From contig CM060961.1 of NCBI GenBank assembly GCA_030765045.1, forward strand, positions 95,271,135 to 95,335,134: DNA of 64,000 bases. Reading direction: 5' to 3'. This DNA comes from Tenodera sinensis (taxonomy: Eukaryota; Arthropoda; Insecta; Mantodea; Mantidae). The position numbers and the translations under genes were made by a program. A model generated the notes under the pieces. The model was not told where the DNA came from. It ran no database searches and worked only from the letters and a program-made list of their open reading frames with translations. The stretch's first letter is position 1, and the number at the start of each line of letters is the position of its first letter. Below, piece after piece: positions 50,061 to 62,579 of this stretch.

Positions 50061-50101
50061 TGTGTGTGTGCGTGCGTGTGTGCGTGCGTGTGTGTGTGTG
50101 T

Positions 50102-50689
50102 AAAACACACACTTCTGCAATGTTAAAAATTAGTGTGCACTTTACGACGTGAAAGATGTCATATAATCCATTACGTTGACGGATGAAGCACACATTAAGG
50201 AAGGCCAAAACAACCACATTATTCTGTTGTTCTGGTTTACGGTTGCGAATATACCTGTCTTCATCGCTCATAACGGCAACTTCTATATGGAAGCCTCATG
50301 CAGATATTTCAGCTTGATTATCTGCTGTACGTCATAAATATTGATTAGAGCGTAAAAACATATTGAATTCGCCTCCAGCTATCATTTTTGGCTCTCTGCT
50401 GCTGGGAATTATATATGTCGACATGAAACCTTATAATGGTCATTTGACTCATAATGACCCGATGCAATTAAAATCATTTAAATTGCCTAGTGTTGGAGCA
50501 CAGTCATATTAGACCTATGAGCTTTATAGCAATTTAAAACCTTCCGATGGGCGTTTGTATCTACGAAGCAAATGAGAATGTGTTTATAACTTTACTCTTA
50601 TAATTATCTAGTATTGAATCTCCATAAATCGAGAGGGCAGGGGCATTTCTGTAATAGAGTAAAGAAGGAAGAGTAAGGTTAAAATATCT
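50102..50689. other. No feature seen
   Basis: Unique-looking sequence. Confidence 0.4.
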
Positions 50690-51006
50690 AATGTGTTGCA
50701 CTCACATGATTTTTCTCTACTCGTGTACTAACCATTATTACAAGCTCTAATTCTTCTATCTTCTTCGTGTTAGTTGAGATAAACATTTGCGGAAATTACT
50801 GCTCGTGTTCTTGCACGTCCAACGGGAATGTGGGTATACAGTAGGCCTTGAACGATAGTCAAATCTTTTAAAACTTTCAAATTCCGTTCTCTTTGCACGC
50901 CTAATTTATAACAACAATGTTCCATTTCACCAGTTTTAAGTTTTCCGAAACTGACACAAATAGCAAGGAATATCTCCGAAATGGTTCACTCTAGACCAAA
51001 AAAAAA

Positions 51007-51039
<33 letters not shown>

Positions 51040-51477
51040 TAAAAAATAAAATAAAAAATAAAAAAATAAATAACAAAAATAAAAAATAAAATAAAAAAAG
51101 CTAAATAAAAAAAATCACACATAAATGGTGTGCTTTAGTAACATCTACTTTTTGTACAGTAAGATTTTGTCTATCTCTTACAGTTTACGAGTTATTCAAA
51201 AAACATCCAGAGTAAATAGGACTGCATAGGCTATAGCCATACAATTCAAAATATACATTTCGTTTATCATAGAAATACCTTAAAGATGTGACATTTTAAT
51301 CAAAGTCGTTAGAGCCATTTTTAAGAAAATCTACATTTTTTTTAAGAATGCTCCCTGTAAAGGGTTGTTTAGTGTAGGGCTATTTTCTTCAAAATCTTCG
51401 TGTTTGCTTACTTGAATTAAATATCAACTTTGGTTTCTAACCGACATTTTGTTTTTCAGTTAAGCTGTGCACAGACT

Positions 51478-51569
<92 letters not shown>

Positions 51570-51705
51570 GACACACACGCAAACCTTCTTCTAAAATGCT
51601 TTTTTTTTGGATTCTGGTGGTCTCAAAACATGTATTTCCGATGAAATCTTGACATCGAGTTGTTAGGTGGAATACAATATTCCTTAGCAGTAGAGAAAGT
51701 AAAAA
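50690..51705 (+). repeat. FamA, full length with A-rich insert
   Basis: Plus-strand copy from ctaatgtgttgcactcacat to gtagagaaagtaaaaag. An A-rich expansion of AAATA/AAAAT units fills 50998-51115. (CA)n covers 51479-51564. Confidence 0.9.
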
Positions 51706-51714
51706 GTTATGCGC

Positions 51715-51836
51715 CTTAAGGAGATCTACAGGTTTTTTGAAATAGAACGTATGTCTGTTGCAGTTTACCAATTCTACATCTTATTCGGATGAGATGACTT
51801 CTTAGGCTATTACCAGCAAATTCTAGATATAGGTAT
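51715..51836 (+). repeat. FamA middle fragment, cut by LTR-B
   Basis: The sequence gagatctacaggttttttga, gcagtttaccaattctacat, gatgacttcttaggctatta matches the FamA middle. It stops where tgtaacc begins. Confidence 0.6.
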
Positions 51837-52020
51837 TGTAACCGATGGCAATTTGACAAATCCAAGTTTTGACACCAGCATGACAAAGGCAACGAAGTTT
51901 AGTAGTTTTTTCTGTCACTTTATTCTCTTCCACACTGAAGCACAAAAAGAACAGTTCTTTTTTGCCTTCTTCTTCTTCTTCTTCTTCTTCTTCTTCTTCT
52001 TCTTGTTCTTCTTCCTCCAT
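51837..52020 (+). mobile_element. LTR-B diverged 5' fragment
   Basis: Starts tgtaaccgatgg with gacaccagcatgacaaagg and ctgtcactttattctcttcc. It runs into a (TTC)n tract at 51968-52018. A diverged remainder may extend to about 52215. Confidence 0.5.
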
Positions 52021-52229
52021 GTCAAGGATTGGGTTTTACCCGTTCGGAAGCCAAAGTATCACTGAAACTGCTGCTTTCATCTCTTTTTGGCCCGTTCTAC
52101 ATCCCGTCTTCCTCTTGGCTTATATACAAGTGCTTGCAGCGGTAGACGCTCAAGCGACACTCATTGCACATATTCATACGATCTCTCCATATACCCTCTC
52201 ACTTCGTTTGCCATAGTGTTCCGCATTGG

Positions 52230-53577
52230 TAGGAGAGATGAAAATAAAATTTGAGGGATAAAGTCATGTAGGTGTTATAAATATGCGAAAGTTAACTGAG
52301 GAAAGTAAGTGAAAGTGATAAAGAGATACGAAGAAAGTGAGGCGTAGAAAATTATTAGCAAATGATCATGAAAAATGAGGGGGCAAAATAAATTTTGGAA
52401 TGGAATGGTCAGTTTAAAATAGTGATGAACTTAGGGAACTGGAAAGTATAAGAGAATTTGGTGGAAACAAGTGAATCAAAATACGAAATTTATAAAGACA
52501 GGTTTGAATAAGTTAATTAATTATAGTTAAATAATTAACAGCACACTTCAAAAAATTATATGTAGAAAATCGCAGAGGGCTATCCCATGACAGAGGGGAA
52601 GAAGCCCAAGTTCATGGCCAGCCTAAGATGTATGTGCTTTAGTACTCAATAAATTCAATATCAATATAAGTGTTCGATACAAACGAAGTTTACATACAGA
52701 AAATAAACTACTGGTTAAATAACGTACTAAGGAAATTGTGGAATGTTCATTTACACTTATAAAACTAAGGCAACGGGTCCAGGAAAATATTTTTTTGAAT
52801 AAAAACAACATTGCACAGAATATAAGCAATTGTCACAATTTAAATGTATCCCACAAGAAATAGCAAAGCATTAGAGATAAATTACCAGTTTAACTGAACC
52901 GCAGGAACATTGGTTCTCTCAACAGCACCAATCTTAATAGGTGTGTTGGGGAAAAAAGTTGTCTGAAAGGACAAATTCAAACTACACAGAGCAGAATTGA
53001 GTTTTTAAAATCATCTGGATAAAAAGATAATTCCGAAATCCGACACCTAATAGGATTTGAGGAAAAAGTTCCATATAGATACACTCGTATGTAGAGAAAA
53101 TTGTAAACATATATATGTACAGTATTACACTCATGTCGGATTATCACTTCTTGGTCGTGTCATTGTCGCTTTGGTTATATTAACTCCTCCTTTTCTTGCG
53201 GTTCTGAACATGTGAAGTATCCATGTGCTTTAAAATAACACTGAACAACAAATTTCAATTTTTGTTTTTGCACTCGAACGAAAATAGGTGACTTTGTACA
53301 TATTAGCTATGCTGAATTCAAATCTTTAAATCCAAAATTCTCTATCACGTACCTTTTTTGGAGAAATCGGTTTTAATGTTTTTAAAAAATAATGCAAACA
53401 ATAGATGCGATTAAAATATTGTAATAAACCCTGAGGTGAAATAATTTCAAATAGCTCAACGTTGTAACGAAAAAGGTACGCAGAATCCATAAATTATGGT
53501 TAAAGTGAACTAACAATCCACATTTAGGTAACTTTCATGCAACATCCTAAAAATATTATTAATTTTACTCACTTTTT
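52230..53577. other. No feature seen
   Basis: AT-rich, unique-looking. It may include the 3' flank of the pseudogene that follows. Confidence 0.4.
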
Positions 53578-54480
53578 TTATAAAAACTTTCGAGAAGACT
53601 TCCGCTTGTAGCTGACCTCAGGAACCTCCCTTATGAGCTGCCAACAATAGTCAGTTAACATACTAGGCGACCACTTTCCGCTGTATCGCTTTTCCTTGGC
53701 ACTTATATCCTGATGAAACAGTTCTCCGTGCTCATCACTCACAGACCCCAGGTTGGAAGGCAAGAAGTCCAAGTGCGAGTGCAGAAAATGTATCTTTAAG
53801 GACATATTGCAGCCTAAATTTTATATATGCATGTTCTCAATAATTTTCTTGTATTTCCCAGGACATTATTACACACTGTCTTGAATCCCACCCATACTGC
53901 TTTCTCGTTTTCGGAAAGTAGTTCTTCAAAATGCCTGTCTTACATCGTTTTGCGTATTTGTGCGCCAACAAAAATACTTTCTTTTAATTTTTCTTCGCTT
54001 ATTCTTAGAAACTTTTCCTTCAATTACCGAAAATGTTTCATTAAGCCTAACTTAATGTGAAGGGGCGGTTGCAAAATTTTGTGTTTGTTAACTAATGCTT
54101 CATACCTACACTATTTTCACCCGGTATAAAAGCACTCCTTACAGAACACTCAGTTACCTCAAAATGTTTTTATTTAGCCCGACTGTCCCACTCACATATT
54201 ATAAAACAACAAAACTTGGTGAAACCACTCTGTATTCCCAGGAGTAACCCTATGACCTTCAAATTTCCACAGATTTGTCCCTCATACTTTGCATAGTTTA
54301 TAGCTTTCAAAACTATTTTCAAATTCTCATATGCTTCTTTCTATAGCATGAGCTATAGGGACGGAAGGATAAGAGTTACCATTATGTAATAAAACTGCCT
54401 TTAAACATAACTGGACGAACCAATGAAAAGACGTCATTCGGATGGCTTGTAATTGTCACTCAGTTATTACATTAGCCCAT
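53578..54480 (-). pseudogene. Decayed multicopy gene, probably transposon-derived
   Basis: The C-terminal open frame (53578-53805) has MSLKIHFLHSHLDF, VSDEHGELFHQDI and RYSGKWSPSML-DYCW. Upstream pieces in other frames add PLHIKLGLMKHF, an IFVGAQIRK-like stretch, VGF-NV-LGN, and further up a KAINYAKYEGQICGNLKVIG block followed by GFTKFCCFICEWDSRA. From memory this order belongs to a protein family present in many copies in insect genomes and apparently spread by transposition. I cannot assign its enzymatic class. Multiple frameshifts and stops show decay. The plus ORF at 53827-54060 is its shadow. Confidence 0.65.
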
Positions 54481-55117
54481 TAACAAAGAGCCTTCAAAGA
54501 AGCCATATTTAAGTCCTTGTTAAAATGCTGAAGTTACCTCACCTTCAATAAAACTCTTACAGGCATTGAATGACAACAGATGCTGACAGGATGAGCCGAC
54601 CGATAAAGGTTGCGGCGATAGGAGTGGCGTAGTGCAGCAGATTTTTGCAAATCACAAAAAGGGCAATATCTAACAATCCTTAGGTGATATCAAAAAACGG
54701 ATTTCAATTCTGAAATTCGTGCTTAAAAGTCAATTAGAATCGCATATTTTTGGTCAGGTGCAAATCTCAGTGTTGTACAGCGTAATTAGAAAATGGCACA
54801 CAAAATATTTGGTGAATATTCTAGTGAGGATATTAATATTTTAATTGAAGAGGCGAGGTCAAATAACCGTGATTTTAAATATAACAGAGCTGCGAATTTG
54901 TTAATTAAATTCATCATATGTTTAGTTCCTCATTTTCCTGGATTAAACGCTAAAATTATTGCTGCTCTTCTAACATCCTACTGGATTGTAGTGCCAGTTG
55001 TAAAAAAATCTTAATTAAAATGCATGAATGTTATTATAAGTTGTAAATTAAATAAATAAATTATTTATTATTGCGTGGAATACTTGGAAAAATGCCACTA
55101 GAAGTCTTTTGATTTTT
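54481..55117. other. One orphan ORF, otherwise no feature
   Basis: A 73-codon plus ORF (54793-55014) starts at a clean ATG and has balanced composition (HKIFGEYSSEDI, then FKYNRAANLL and LVPHFPGL). I recognise no family. It lies between the decayed gene and the P element and outside the P-element termini. Confidence 0.35.
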
Positions 55118-55401
55118 GGTATTACCATAGCGGATAGAAGTGAAAGTGTGAGCTCTCCCGCTAGTTCACTGCATGATCCGTGGTCCCGTGGCAACTGACC
55201 GAAACTGTGGCGTGGCGATCGCAGTCGCCTCAAAATGTGGCCAAACTGCCTAGTATGTGATTCGGAAGTACAGACATGATTTTATACGTATGCGCTGTGT
55301 GTTGTAACTAGGTACATAACTTGTGAAATTGCTTCTAAGTTTGAGTATAAATGAATGTGTTCAATTCGTAAGTTTCAAGCAACATCAATAATTGATTAAA
55401 A

Positions 55402-57932
55402 ATGCCAACTTGTTTTGTACCCGGGTGTCGTTCAGGATACAGGAACTGCTCAGAAGCTAGACATTTTTTACTCCTCCTGAAGATAAAAATCTGTTTTACA
55501 AATGGGAAAAGTCTATTCCTAGGAAATACACTAAATTATCTGTTAAATCTAGTATTTGTGACAAACATTTTCCAGAAGACTTCTTAGTGAAAGTTGATTC
55601 ATTTGTTGTGCATGAAAAACTAGTTGAAATCCCTAGAATTAAATGGCGGTTAAAGCCAGGGGCAATTCCCTGTATATAGGTATCCTAATTTACCCAGGTA
55701 CTTAACTACAATGCATAAATCCCGAAAATCTCCACATCCTAATTTACCCAGGTACTTAACTACAATGCATCAATCCCGAAAATCTCCACAAAACAGAGAC
55801 AAAAAATTACTGAAAAAGCAATGTTCAACAATCAGTAAATTACCAGATGTAGGATCCAGTCAACCAGTTCTTATTTCAAACGCACCGTCCTTCAATAATG
55901 AGGAAATCACAGAAAACAGTTCTAATTCCTCCAAGGTCACAAACACAAGTGTCAGTAACAAAATTGCTACACTGAAGAAAAGAATTAGAAACCTCAATAG
56001 AAATTTAGTTAGAACTAAAATCCTGCTATCTAAAGAGAGGGCTAAATTAAAAATAGTAGAAAAGAAATTAGCTAATTGTTGCGAACATAAACGCAATTTA
56101 AATTGTTTAAGTAAAAAACCAAAGCTGGTTCTAGATACAATGCTTAAAAAATGTCAGACGAGCTCGAAGGGGATGCGTTACACCAATGAATTTCTATTAG
56201 AAAGCTTGCTATTTAAAATTAAAAGCCGTAAAGGTTATAGACATTGCTTAACACATGAATTGCTGCCCTTGCCTTCTGAAGCCCATTTAAGGAAATTATC
56301 TGAAGGGATAAACTGCACATATGGTATAAATAGCAATGCTATAAATGCGATTTCTACTACATTCAGTCACGAAGAAGATGAAAACAAACGTCTTGGAGTT
56401 GTAATATTTGATGAAGTGAAATTAAGAGAAGAAGTTAGGTTCAATGTACCTCACTAAAAGTGGACGGATTCGTGAATCTAGGTGAACACACTCCTGAAAA
56501 TCAGAAATATTCTATGGCTAACCTGCTTTAGTTTTTATGTTTGTTCCCTTATTACATAATTGGAGCCAACCAGTAGCGATTTACGCAAGTAGAAATGCTA
56601 CACCCGGTGATATACTAGCTAAGCTCCTTATAGAAGTAATTATCCAGTTAGAAAACTCAGGGACAAGAATGGTTGGTTTCACTAGTGATGGAAGTCAATC
56701 AAACAGAAAAGTATGAAAAAATTTAGGAATAGGAGCAACATGTGAAAATGTACAATGCAGTATCCAGCACCCACTTGATGACAAAAGAAGAATATCGGCT
56801 TTTTCAGATTGCGTCCGCATAATAAAATGCATGAGAAATTATTTTCATGATAAGGTGGATGTCTTATATACAAATAAGAGCATCCAATATAATTTTTATA
56901 GATATATTTAATAAGCTGACACTTCTCATACATTTTCTGGTCTTAGAGTTTGCCCGAAATTGACCTCATCCCACATTGACCCCACCTCTTTTCAGAGAAT
57001 GAATGTGAGACTGTGTTTTTAATTGTTCAGTAACAGCACTGCAAATGGCATTGACTTCTTCAGGAAAATTAATTTTGAAAAATTTAAGGGAAGCGAAAAT
57101 ACTGAACTATTCACAAGAGATGTAAATAATCTTGTAGATGCATTGAACTCCACAGTTCCAATTAAAGCACTCTATAAAAATTTGCAATCTCACAGAGTAC
57201 TAAAAGATTTATTTCGCATAATAACGTCTGAAAATAACACATTCTGCTCAACTAGGACAATGGAATCTCTTAGTCACCTTAAAAAGTACTTTGGAAGTGT
57301 CCGAGTATTTATGGAATAGAGGATATGCATACGTCTTAACAGCAAAATTCAATCAAGACTCCCTGGAACGGCACTTTGGAATTATGCGTTCTTTAAGCTG
57401 TTGACTTTTTACATTTACATATGCTACAGGCTGTGTATGTCCCTGTAAAACTTGCACTGTCAAATGCTGCTAATTGTGAGAATAAAGTGGAGCCACCACT
57501 TACACCTTTTATGAATCAAATTTGTATATTGGCTAAACAAACTGAGCAAAAAAACCGTGAGCTGTTGGATTTTGTTGGAAACAAAATAAAGAACAAAATT
57601 AAATACTTGACTGGGAAAGTGAAGTTCCCGAACTCTATGAGGACAATATTTCTAAAAGATGCTTAGTACACAACTTAGGGGGTTATATAGTAAAAAGGAT
57701 GCTCAAAAAACTTAGTTGTAAAACCTGTACCGCTACTCTGTCCACTGATCTAACCTCTGACACATTAGCTTCCACTTTCACTACAATAAAAGACTATGGC
57801 ACCCTAAAAAATCGTCGGTATTTAACCTACCCCTCTGAATGTGTGGTTAATATTCTTTTGCAAGTCGAGGCTATTTTGGAGAAGCAAATGTGCTCGTCTG
57901 AAAGTTTGTGGGGTGATTTTACGAGTGCTTAG
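55402..57932 (+). pseudogene. P-element-family transposase with THAP domain, broken
   Basis: It starts MPTCFVPGCRSGY at 55402, the first half of a THAP DNA-binding zinc finger. The second half, with CDKHF and a final KPGAIP, is in another frame (about 55470-55675). A linker and coiled coil follow, then the catalytic region: VVIFDE (first Asp), GFTSDGSQSN (second Asp), a QHPLDDKRR-ISAFSDCVRIIK block like the GTP-binding insertion of P transposase, and ERHFGIMRS (catalytic Glu) near 57365. The C-terminal domain ends near 57932. The order matches Drosophila P transposase and THAP9. At least six frame changes or stops disrupt it. Confidence 0.88.
55682..55789 (+). repeat. 54-bp tandem duplication in the THAP-transposase linker
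   Basis: The unit begins atcctaatttacccaggtac and occurs at 55682-55735 and 55736-55789, differing at one or two bases. It is 18 codons long, so the frame is kept. Confidence 0.95.
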
Positions 57933-58492
57933 ATAACATAGACGAAATCATATTAGGACCCAGTGGAATAGGATGTTGCGTGAAACACAAACTGGATTTA
58001 GTTGGAAAGTTAACACTACATTACATGAAGTGTCGCTTCTTTTTTCGTACCATGGAAATCAGTAGAGAAATGACGTCATCGAAGTCAGCAAAATCAACAC
58101 GTAAACTCTCCTAGGTCTCTAACATCTAATTCCACGGTGAGTTTCGATATTTTACATACATAACATACATAGTTTGCATTATGGTTTAATTTTTCAGCGT
58201 AAATTCGTGTAAGCCGATATTTCCCATTGTTCTTCATTAATTATAATACCCATTATTGTAAAATTGCATCCTATATTATGTGTCAAGGAAGGACGATGTT
58301 TCAAAACAGTATTTCAAATATTCCTGCTTACGATTTTGGGTATTTAAAATGCTAATTGATAATATGAAACCCATTTTCACCATGCATTCGTGAACTAAAG
58401 TGAAGCGACCGCGACACCAGTGCCATCTTGTGAGCGAACCATAGTAACTTCCGAAGAGCTCACACTATCTCTTCTATCCGCTATGGTATTAC

Positions 58493-59154
58493 TACAGATA
58501 AAATGATAAAAAATAAAATGCATAAATAAAATTGATTTCATTAACTAGCGAAACACTGGAAGACCAATGAAGAAATGGGAAGCACAAGCAGCCTGAAGAG
58601 ATTACAAATTCCAACCCATAAAAAGTTGAAGTTGAAGAGTTGTGAGTGAGTGGTGTTGTTTAAGGGCCCCGTCAACAACTAGGTCATTAGGGCCTACTTA
58701 AAGTCGAAGAAGGTGTTGATGATTATGACGATGATGATGATGGAGACTGACTGACTGACTGACTGACTGACTGACTGACTGACTGACTGACTGACTGACA
58801 CTGACTGACGGACTGACACTGAGTGACTGACACTGACTGACGGACTGACACTGACTGACTGACTGACTGACATATATGTTTGTCTTTGGTTACGGTCTAT
58901 GTTATTTTATCCATAACTATTAACTTCTGTCAACATGAACTTTTGAACCTCGTTATAGTCCTACATTTACGGCTTTGAACTTACAAAACTACTCTATCTA
59001 GTCTGAACACCATTGTTTTTAGCCTACTTCTGGTGATACGCTTTTCCATTTTTCTCTGCATCTAGCGGTCTTGGTCCACTGGACACCAGCTACCTTTTGG
59101 ATATTTTAATTTAATTATAGTGTTAGGCGTATAAGTGCAAGTATTTTGATAGTA
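58493..59154. other. SINE-B head, TGAC microsatellite, then unique sequence
   Basis: The SINE-B head motif is at about 58640-58700 (ttaagggccccgtcaacaac, gtcattagggcc). A (TGAC)n tract with gacactgac interruptions covers 58744-58872. The remainder has no feature. Confidence 0.7.
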
Positions 59155-59590
59155 CTATCCTAGGAATAGAAATAGGAGAGATGCGGAGGGGGTTCGGCAT
59201 GGAAGCTGGGCTTATTGTACTTATCCACCTGAGGGAGCACCCCTGGGAAAAAGGATGAGATGAGAGGAGACACCGGGCGGCCAGGTCTAGTGGCAGAGGC
59301 ATTGACTGAGGTCCCTAAGGTTTACCAAGTTTGTCTCCTCGAAGTGTTAGGTGTCCACCAAAGGGAACCTCGTGGGAGTCCATCACCCCTACATGCCGCC
59401 CTGCCCCGGAACCCACCAACAATGAAGTGAAGTGCTAGGACAGAAAATTCGGGTGATTGCCAGGCGACTCGGAGAAACCCATGGACCAGAAAGGTCGGCC
59501 ATGGGAATCGAAGGGTTCTCTCTCTCCATGCGAACGTTCCCGGAAAAGCTGGGTAGTGACTCGCATTCAACCTTTCATATAACATTTTCA
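59155..59590 (-). repeat. SINE-B element, second copy
   Basis: Matches the 19.8-20.35 kb copy in order: gagggggttcggc, gagcacccctgggaaaaagg, agaggagacaccgggcggcc, tgaggtccctaaggtttacc, gaaaattcgggtga, ccatggaccagaaaggtcgg, and the minus-strand B-box-like ttcgattccc near 59510. Confidence 0.6.
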
Positions 59591-60486
59591 TTCGTCAAGA
59601 AGTAACGCGCGACCTGTACTTCATACCTAATTGCGCGACCCACTGGCCTACGTAATGTGAGGTCATTGGCCTTACCTAAAGTATTCGAACTCCGTTCCAA
59701 AAGAGTATTCGCCACCGTGTTACAACATTCATTCCCCCACCCTGCGTCATGTTGTCTGTGATACGCGTGTTTGAAGGTATTAACCAACCTGAAAACCACT
59801 ACTCTTAAGTAAATGTATAATTCCGCAAATGAAGAAAATATAGATGTAATATTCTTCATTATCTGTTCTCAATTACCAGTACAAATATCATACTCCTAAC
59901 AACCTGTACAATCTTCAAGATCCATGCGTAGTATCCCCAAAATTCAGGACATTTAGATTCCTTTTTCTCAGAAATAAATGTAACATACTCGTTTTAGATA
60001 TTACACAAAATACATTATATATCAGGTGGTATGTAATTTACGCTGGTTAACTATGACCGAAGCAGTACCTTGTACTCGGTATATCTGTATCGTCCTATTT
60101 GCATATCTTTAACTATCTGGGAGACTAGAAAGATTTTTCAGTTTATTTGATGCTTGTAATGCTGGAGCGAATTTAACGGTTGCTAATAAAAGGGCTATTA
60201 TGAATGAATGCCCATGAAGCCTTTTTATGGCTTTAGGAAATCTTGCATTCTGTGATTACCGTCATAAGCCATTTCGTATTATCATTGCATCCAATGCTGT
60301 TAATGGCTCTATTCAAGTAGACACCCTTATAAAACAAATTTGTACTGTGTGAAATTGTTCTAGTATAGCGCCTGAATGACATTAGGGGAATTATATCACG
60401 CACCCATCATGTTTTATTTACTTTCTCTACTACGTACAAATGCACCGTATTCCATTTCCTATTGTTCCGTTTCATCAATATACTTA
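59591..60486. other. No feature seen
   Basis: No supportable gene or shared repeat. Confidence 0.4.
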
Positions 60487-60770
60487 CCTGGCAGAGCAAC
60501 CAGGCTGACCTTGGTTGTCGAGCGCTGCGATCGCTTGTTATCTTGTTTACTAGAGTAGCGAAATACTAATAACTTAGCGTGCAGTCAGTAGTGCAGTATG
60601 AATGAATATCTCGCGCTTGCCAGTATATGACACGTTGCTGTCCTGAAGATATGACTGCATTTAAACAGAGTGTACATACACTTACTCCGCGTGTATTTGC
60701 GATAGGCTCACGTAAACAACTCGGCAGTTTCACATTATTTCCGATACGCCTCATGGCCTTGTCACCTAGT
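60487..60770 (-). mobile_element. MITE-like element, copy 2
   Basis: Minus-strand relative of 8944-9218, sharing gcgtatcgga, aatgtgaaactgcc, agttgttta and catat-type blocks, with ends gtgacaaggcc and gctctgccagg. It is diverged at perhaps a quarter of positions. An 88-codon minus ORF (60566-60832) spans it and has a C-x2-C, but the sister copy is not open, so I do not call a gene. Confidence 0.55.
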
Positions 60771-62355
60771 ACGTCATCCTGTTGACCATCTAGGTTCCCA
60801 TCATCTTTGGAAGTACCTGGTTTTTCCTTCATAAAATTGATTCTCCGCCAGTTCTAGTTTTAAGGTACACGCTCACCTCAAAGACTACTAAACCGTTGCC
60901 CGATTTCCACCAGGGTTGACACAGAACTTTGAACACTAGAGAAAAGCTACTGTATAATTTAAAATCCCACTCCCTTCCTCACAATTAATTATTTAGTTCT
61001 ACTTAATGCCTACGAAAGCTCGCACACGACCATCTATATCTTTGTCATAATAATTACTTAAACCTTCATGGCCTCACAAAATAGCAAAGAATGCCGGATT
61101 CGTGTAACACGTTGATATCTTCTCTGACATCGACCATAGAGTAATAACATAGTGAAATTGGGTCTTTTTTTGTTTTGACTTACTTGTGCTTTCTTAATTT
61201 TGTGTATGTTGGTTACTGAGTTACAAGGTTATATTGACTTCGAATGCGGCAGCATGGAAGTCACTCAGCTGCATCAGCACTACAATCTGTGGTATTTGTG
61301 CTTGTTAACAGTACGTTTGTGTAGCATTTCCTTGGCGCGTGTGCGTTTGATTGTGCCGGAATAAGAGGTAGCTTTGTTTTCATTGTCGCTAACCAGCATT
61401 TTGTGGGCTACGAAATGAAGAGGTAGGAATCGAAATGCCTTGCGCTGCTTATCAATAGCACATGCGCAAACTTCTGTCCCATTCAATTGTCAGAACTCGA
61501 CACTAATAGCACCCCCTCCCCCCGGCCAACGTTTATGTAAGCTTATGAGTGAACCAAGGAGATAAACAGCCAACTATCGTCCAATCCAAGATTGCTGTAT
61601 AGTCGGTCTGCTCTGGTTCCAGGTGAGCGATATATTATTTTATCTTGATAATAATTATCTAAGACGTTATTAACTCACCTAGAAATCCATAAACTAAACA
61701 CTTTTCTGAACTTTATGGCTAAGAAAAGTTAAGACTAAATAGAAGGAAGTCCAGAAGAAAGAACACTTAAAGGAATCAAGTCAACATTTTCGTGCATATT
61801 TCTGGCATTAACAAAAGAGATGATGATGATTTTTGGGAATAACGAAATTCGAGACGCATTTCCATTATTACGGTTGGGTAGATTCTCCTTTCTTCTCTCT
61901 TCCTCTCTCCCTCTCTGTCTCTCCCTATCTCTGCCATTCCTTACATTCAGTTCCCCTCAGTAGTAAGTGTGTTGCTCTATATCCATGAGCAATGCATACC
62001 AAGCAATGTTTTCAGAAATTAGTAATAGAGCCTTTAGAGGATGTTAAAATGCTTATTAATGTAGAAAATCACATACGGCCCTCATATGTAGTAAACGAAA
62101 CAGCGAAATATGTGCAATAATTACAGGTCTAAATTTCCCTGAATACAGAAACGAAAGACTCCTGTAACTAATTAAACATGTAGCCGTTGAAATCTTATAA
62201 ATAGCAAAACTTCTCACAAACTCTTTGTATGTAAACTTTTGTTAGATGGCATTTTTGTTTAATAGAATGCTTCTTTTATCTGATGGTTAGCAGATTAGCA
62301 TTTAAGACCGGAGGTCTCGAGTGGAGGGTGGAAAATGCTCTTTGCTAGAGCCTGG
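60771..62355. other. No feature seen
   Basis: AT-rich with a short CT-rich stretch at 61890-61930. No gene supported. Confidence 0.4.
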
Positions 62356-62362
62356 AGGTGTG

Positions 62363-62450
62363 AATGCGCGCGCGCGTGCGTGTGTGTGTGTACGTGCGTA
62401 TGCGTGCGTGTGTGCGGGCGCGGGTGCGCGCATGGGCGCGCGCGCCTAAG
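62363..62450 (+). repeat. Alternating purine-pyrimidine CG/TG tract
   Basis: Runs such as gcgcgcgcgtgcgtgtgtgt and ggcgcgcgcgc alternate G with C or T, the pattern that favours left-handed Z-DNA. Confidence 0.85.
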
Positions 62451-62579
62451 ATAGGGGGAGAGTGAGGGTGAATGGTGGAAGAAGTTGAACCCAAAATAGT
62501 ACAAAGAAACCTACAGATACAAAAATAACTAAACAAACGGTTTGGTTCTATTTTTGCTTTTTCTACCATGTACTAACTA

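Larger units (their letters stand above)
55118..58492 (+). mobile_element. P-element-like transposon with THAP transposase remnant
   Basis: The termini are inverted repeats of about 31 bp, starting catagcggatagaag at 55126 and ending cttctatccgctat at 58484, with two mismatches and a shared gtgtgagctct block. The flanking ggtattac occurs at 55118-55125 and 58485-58492, an 8-bp target duplication typical of P elements. The last element base and first duplication base are ambiguous by one. Subterminal GC-rich stretches (gtggcgatcgcagtcg and its counterpart gcgaccgcgacac) are also inverted. The body is about 3360 bp. Confidence 0.88.
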
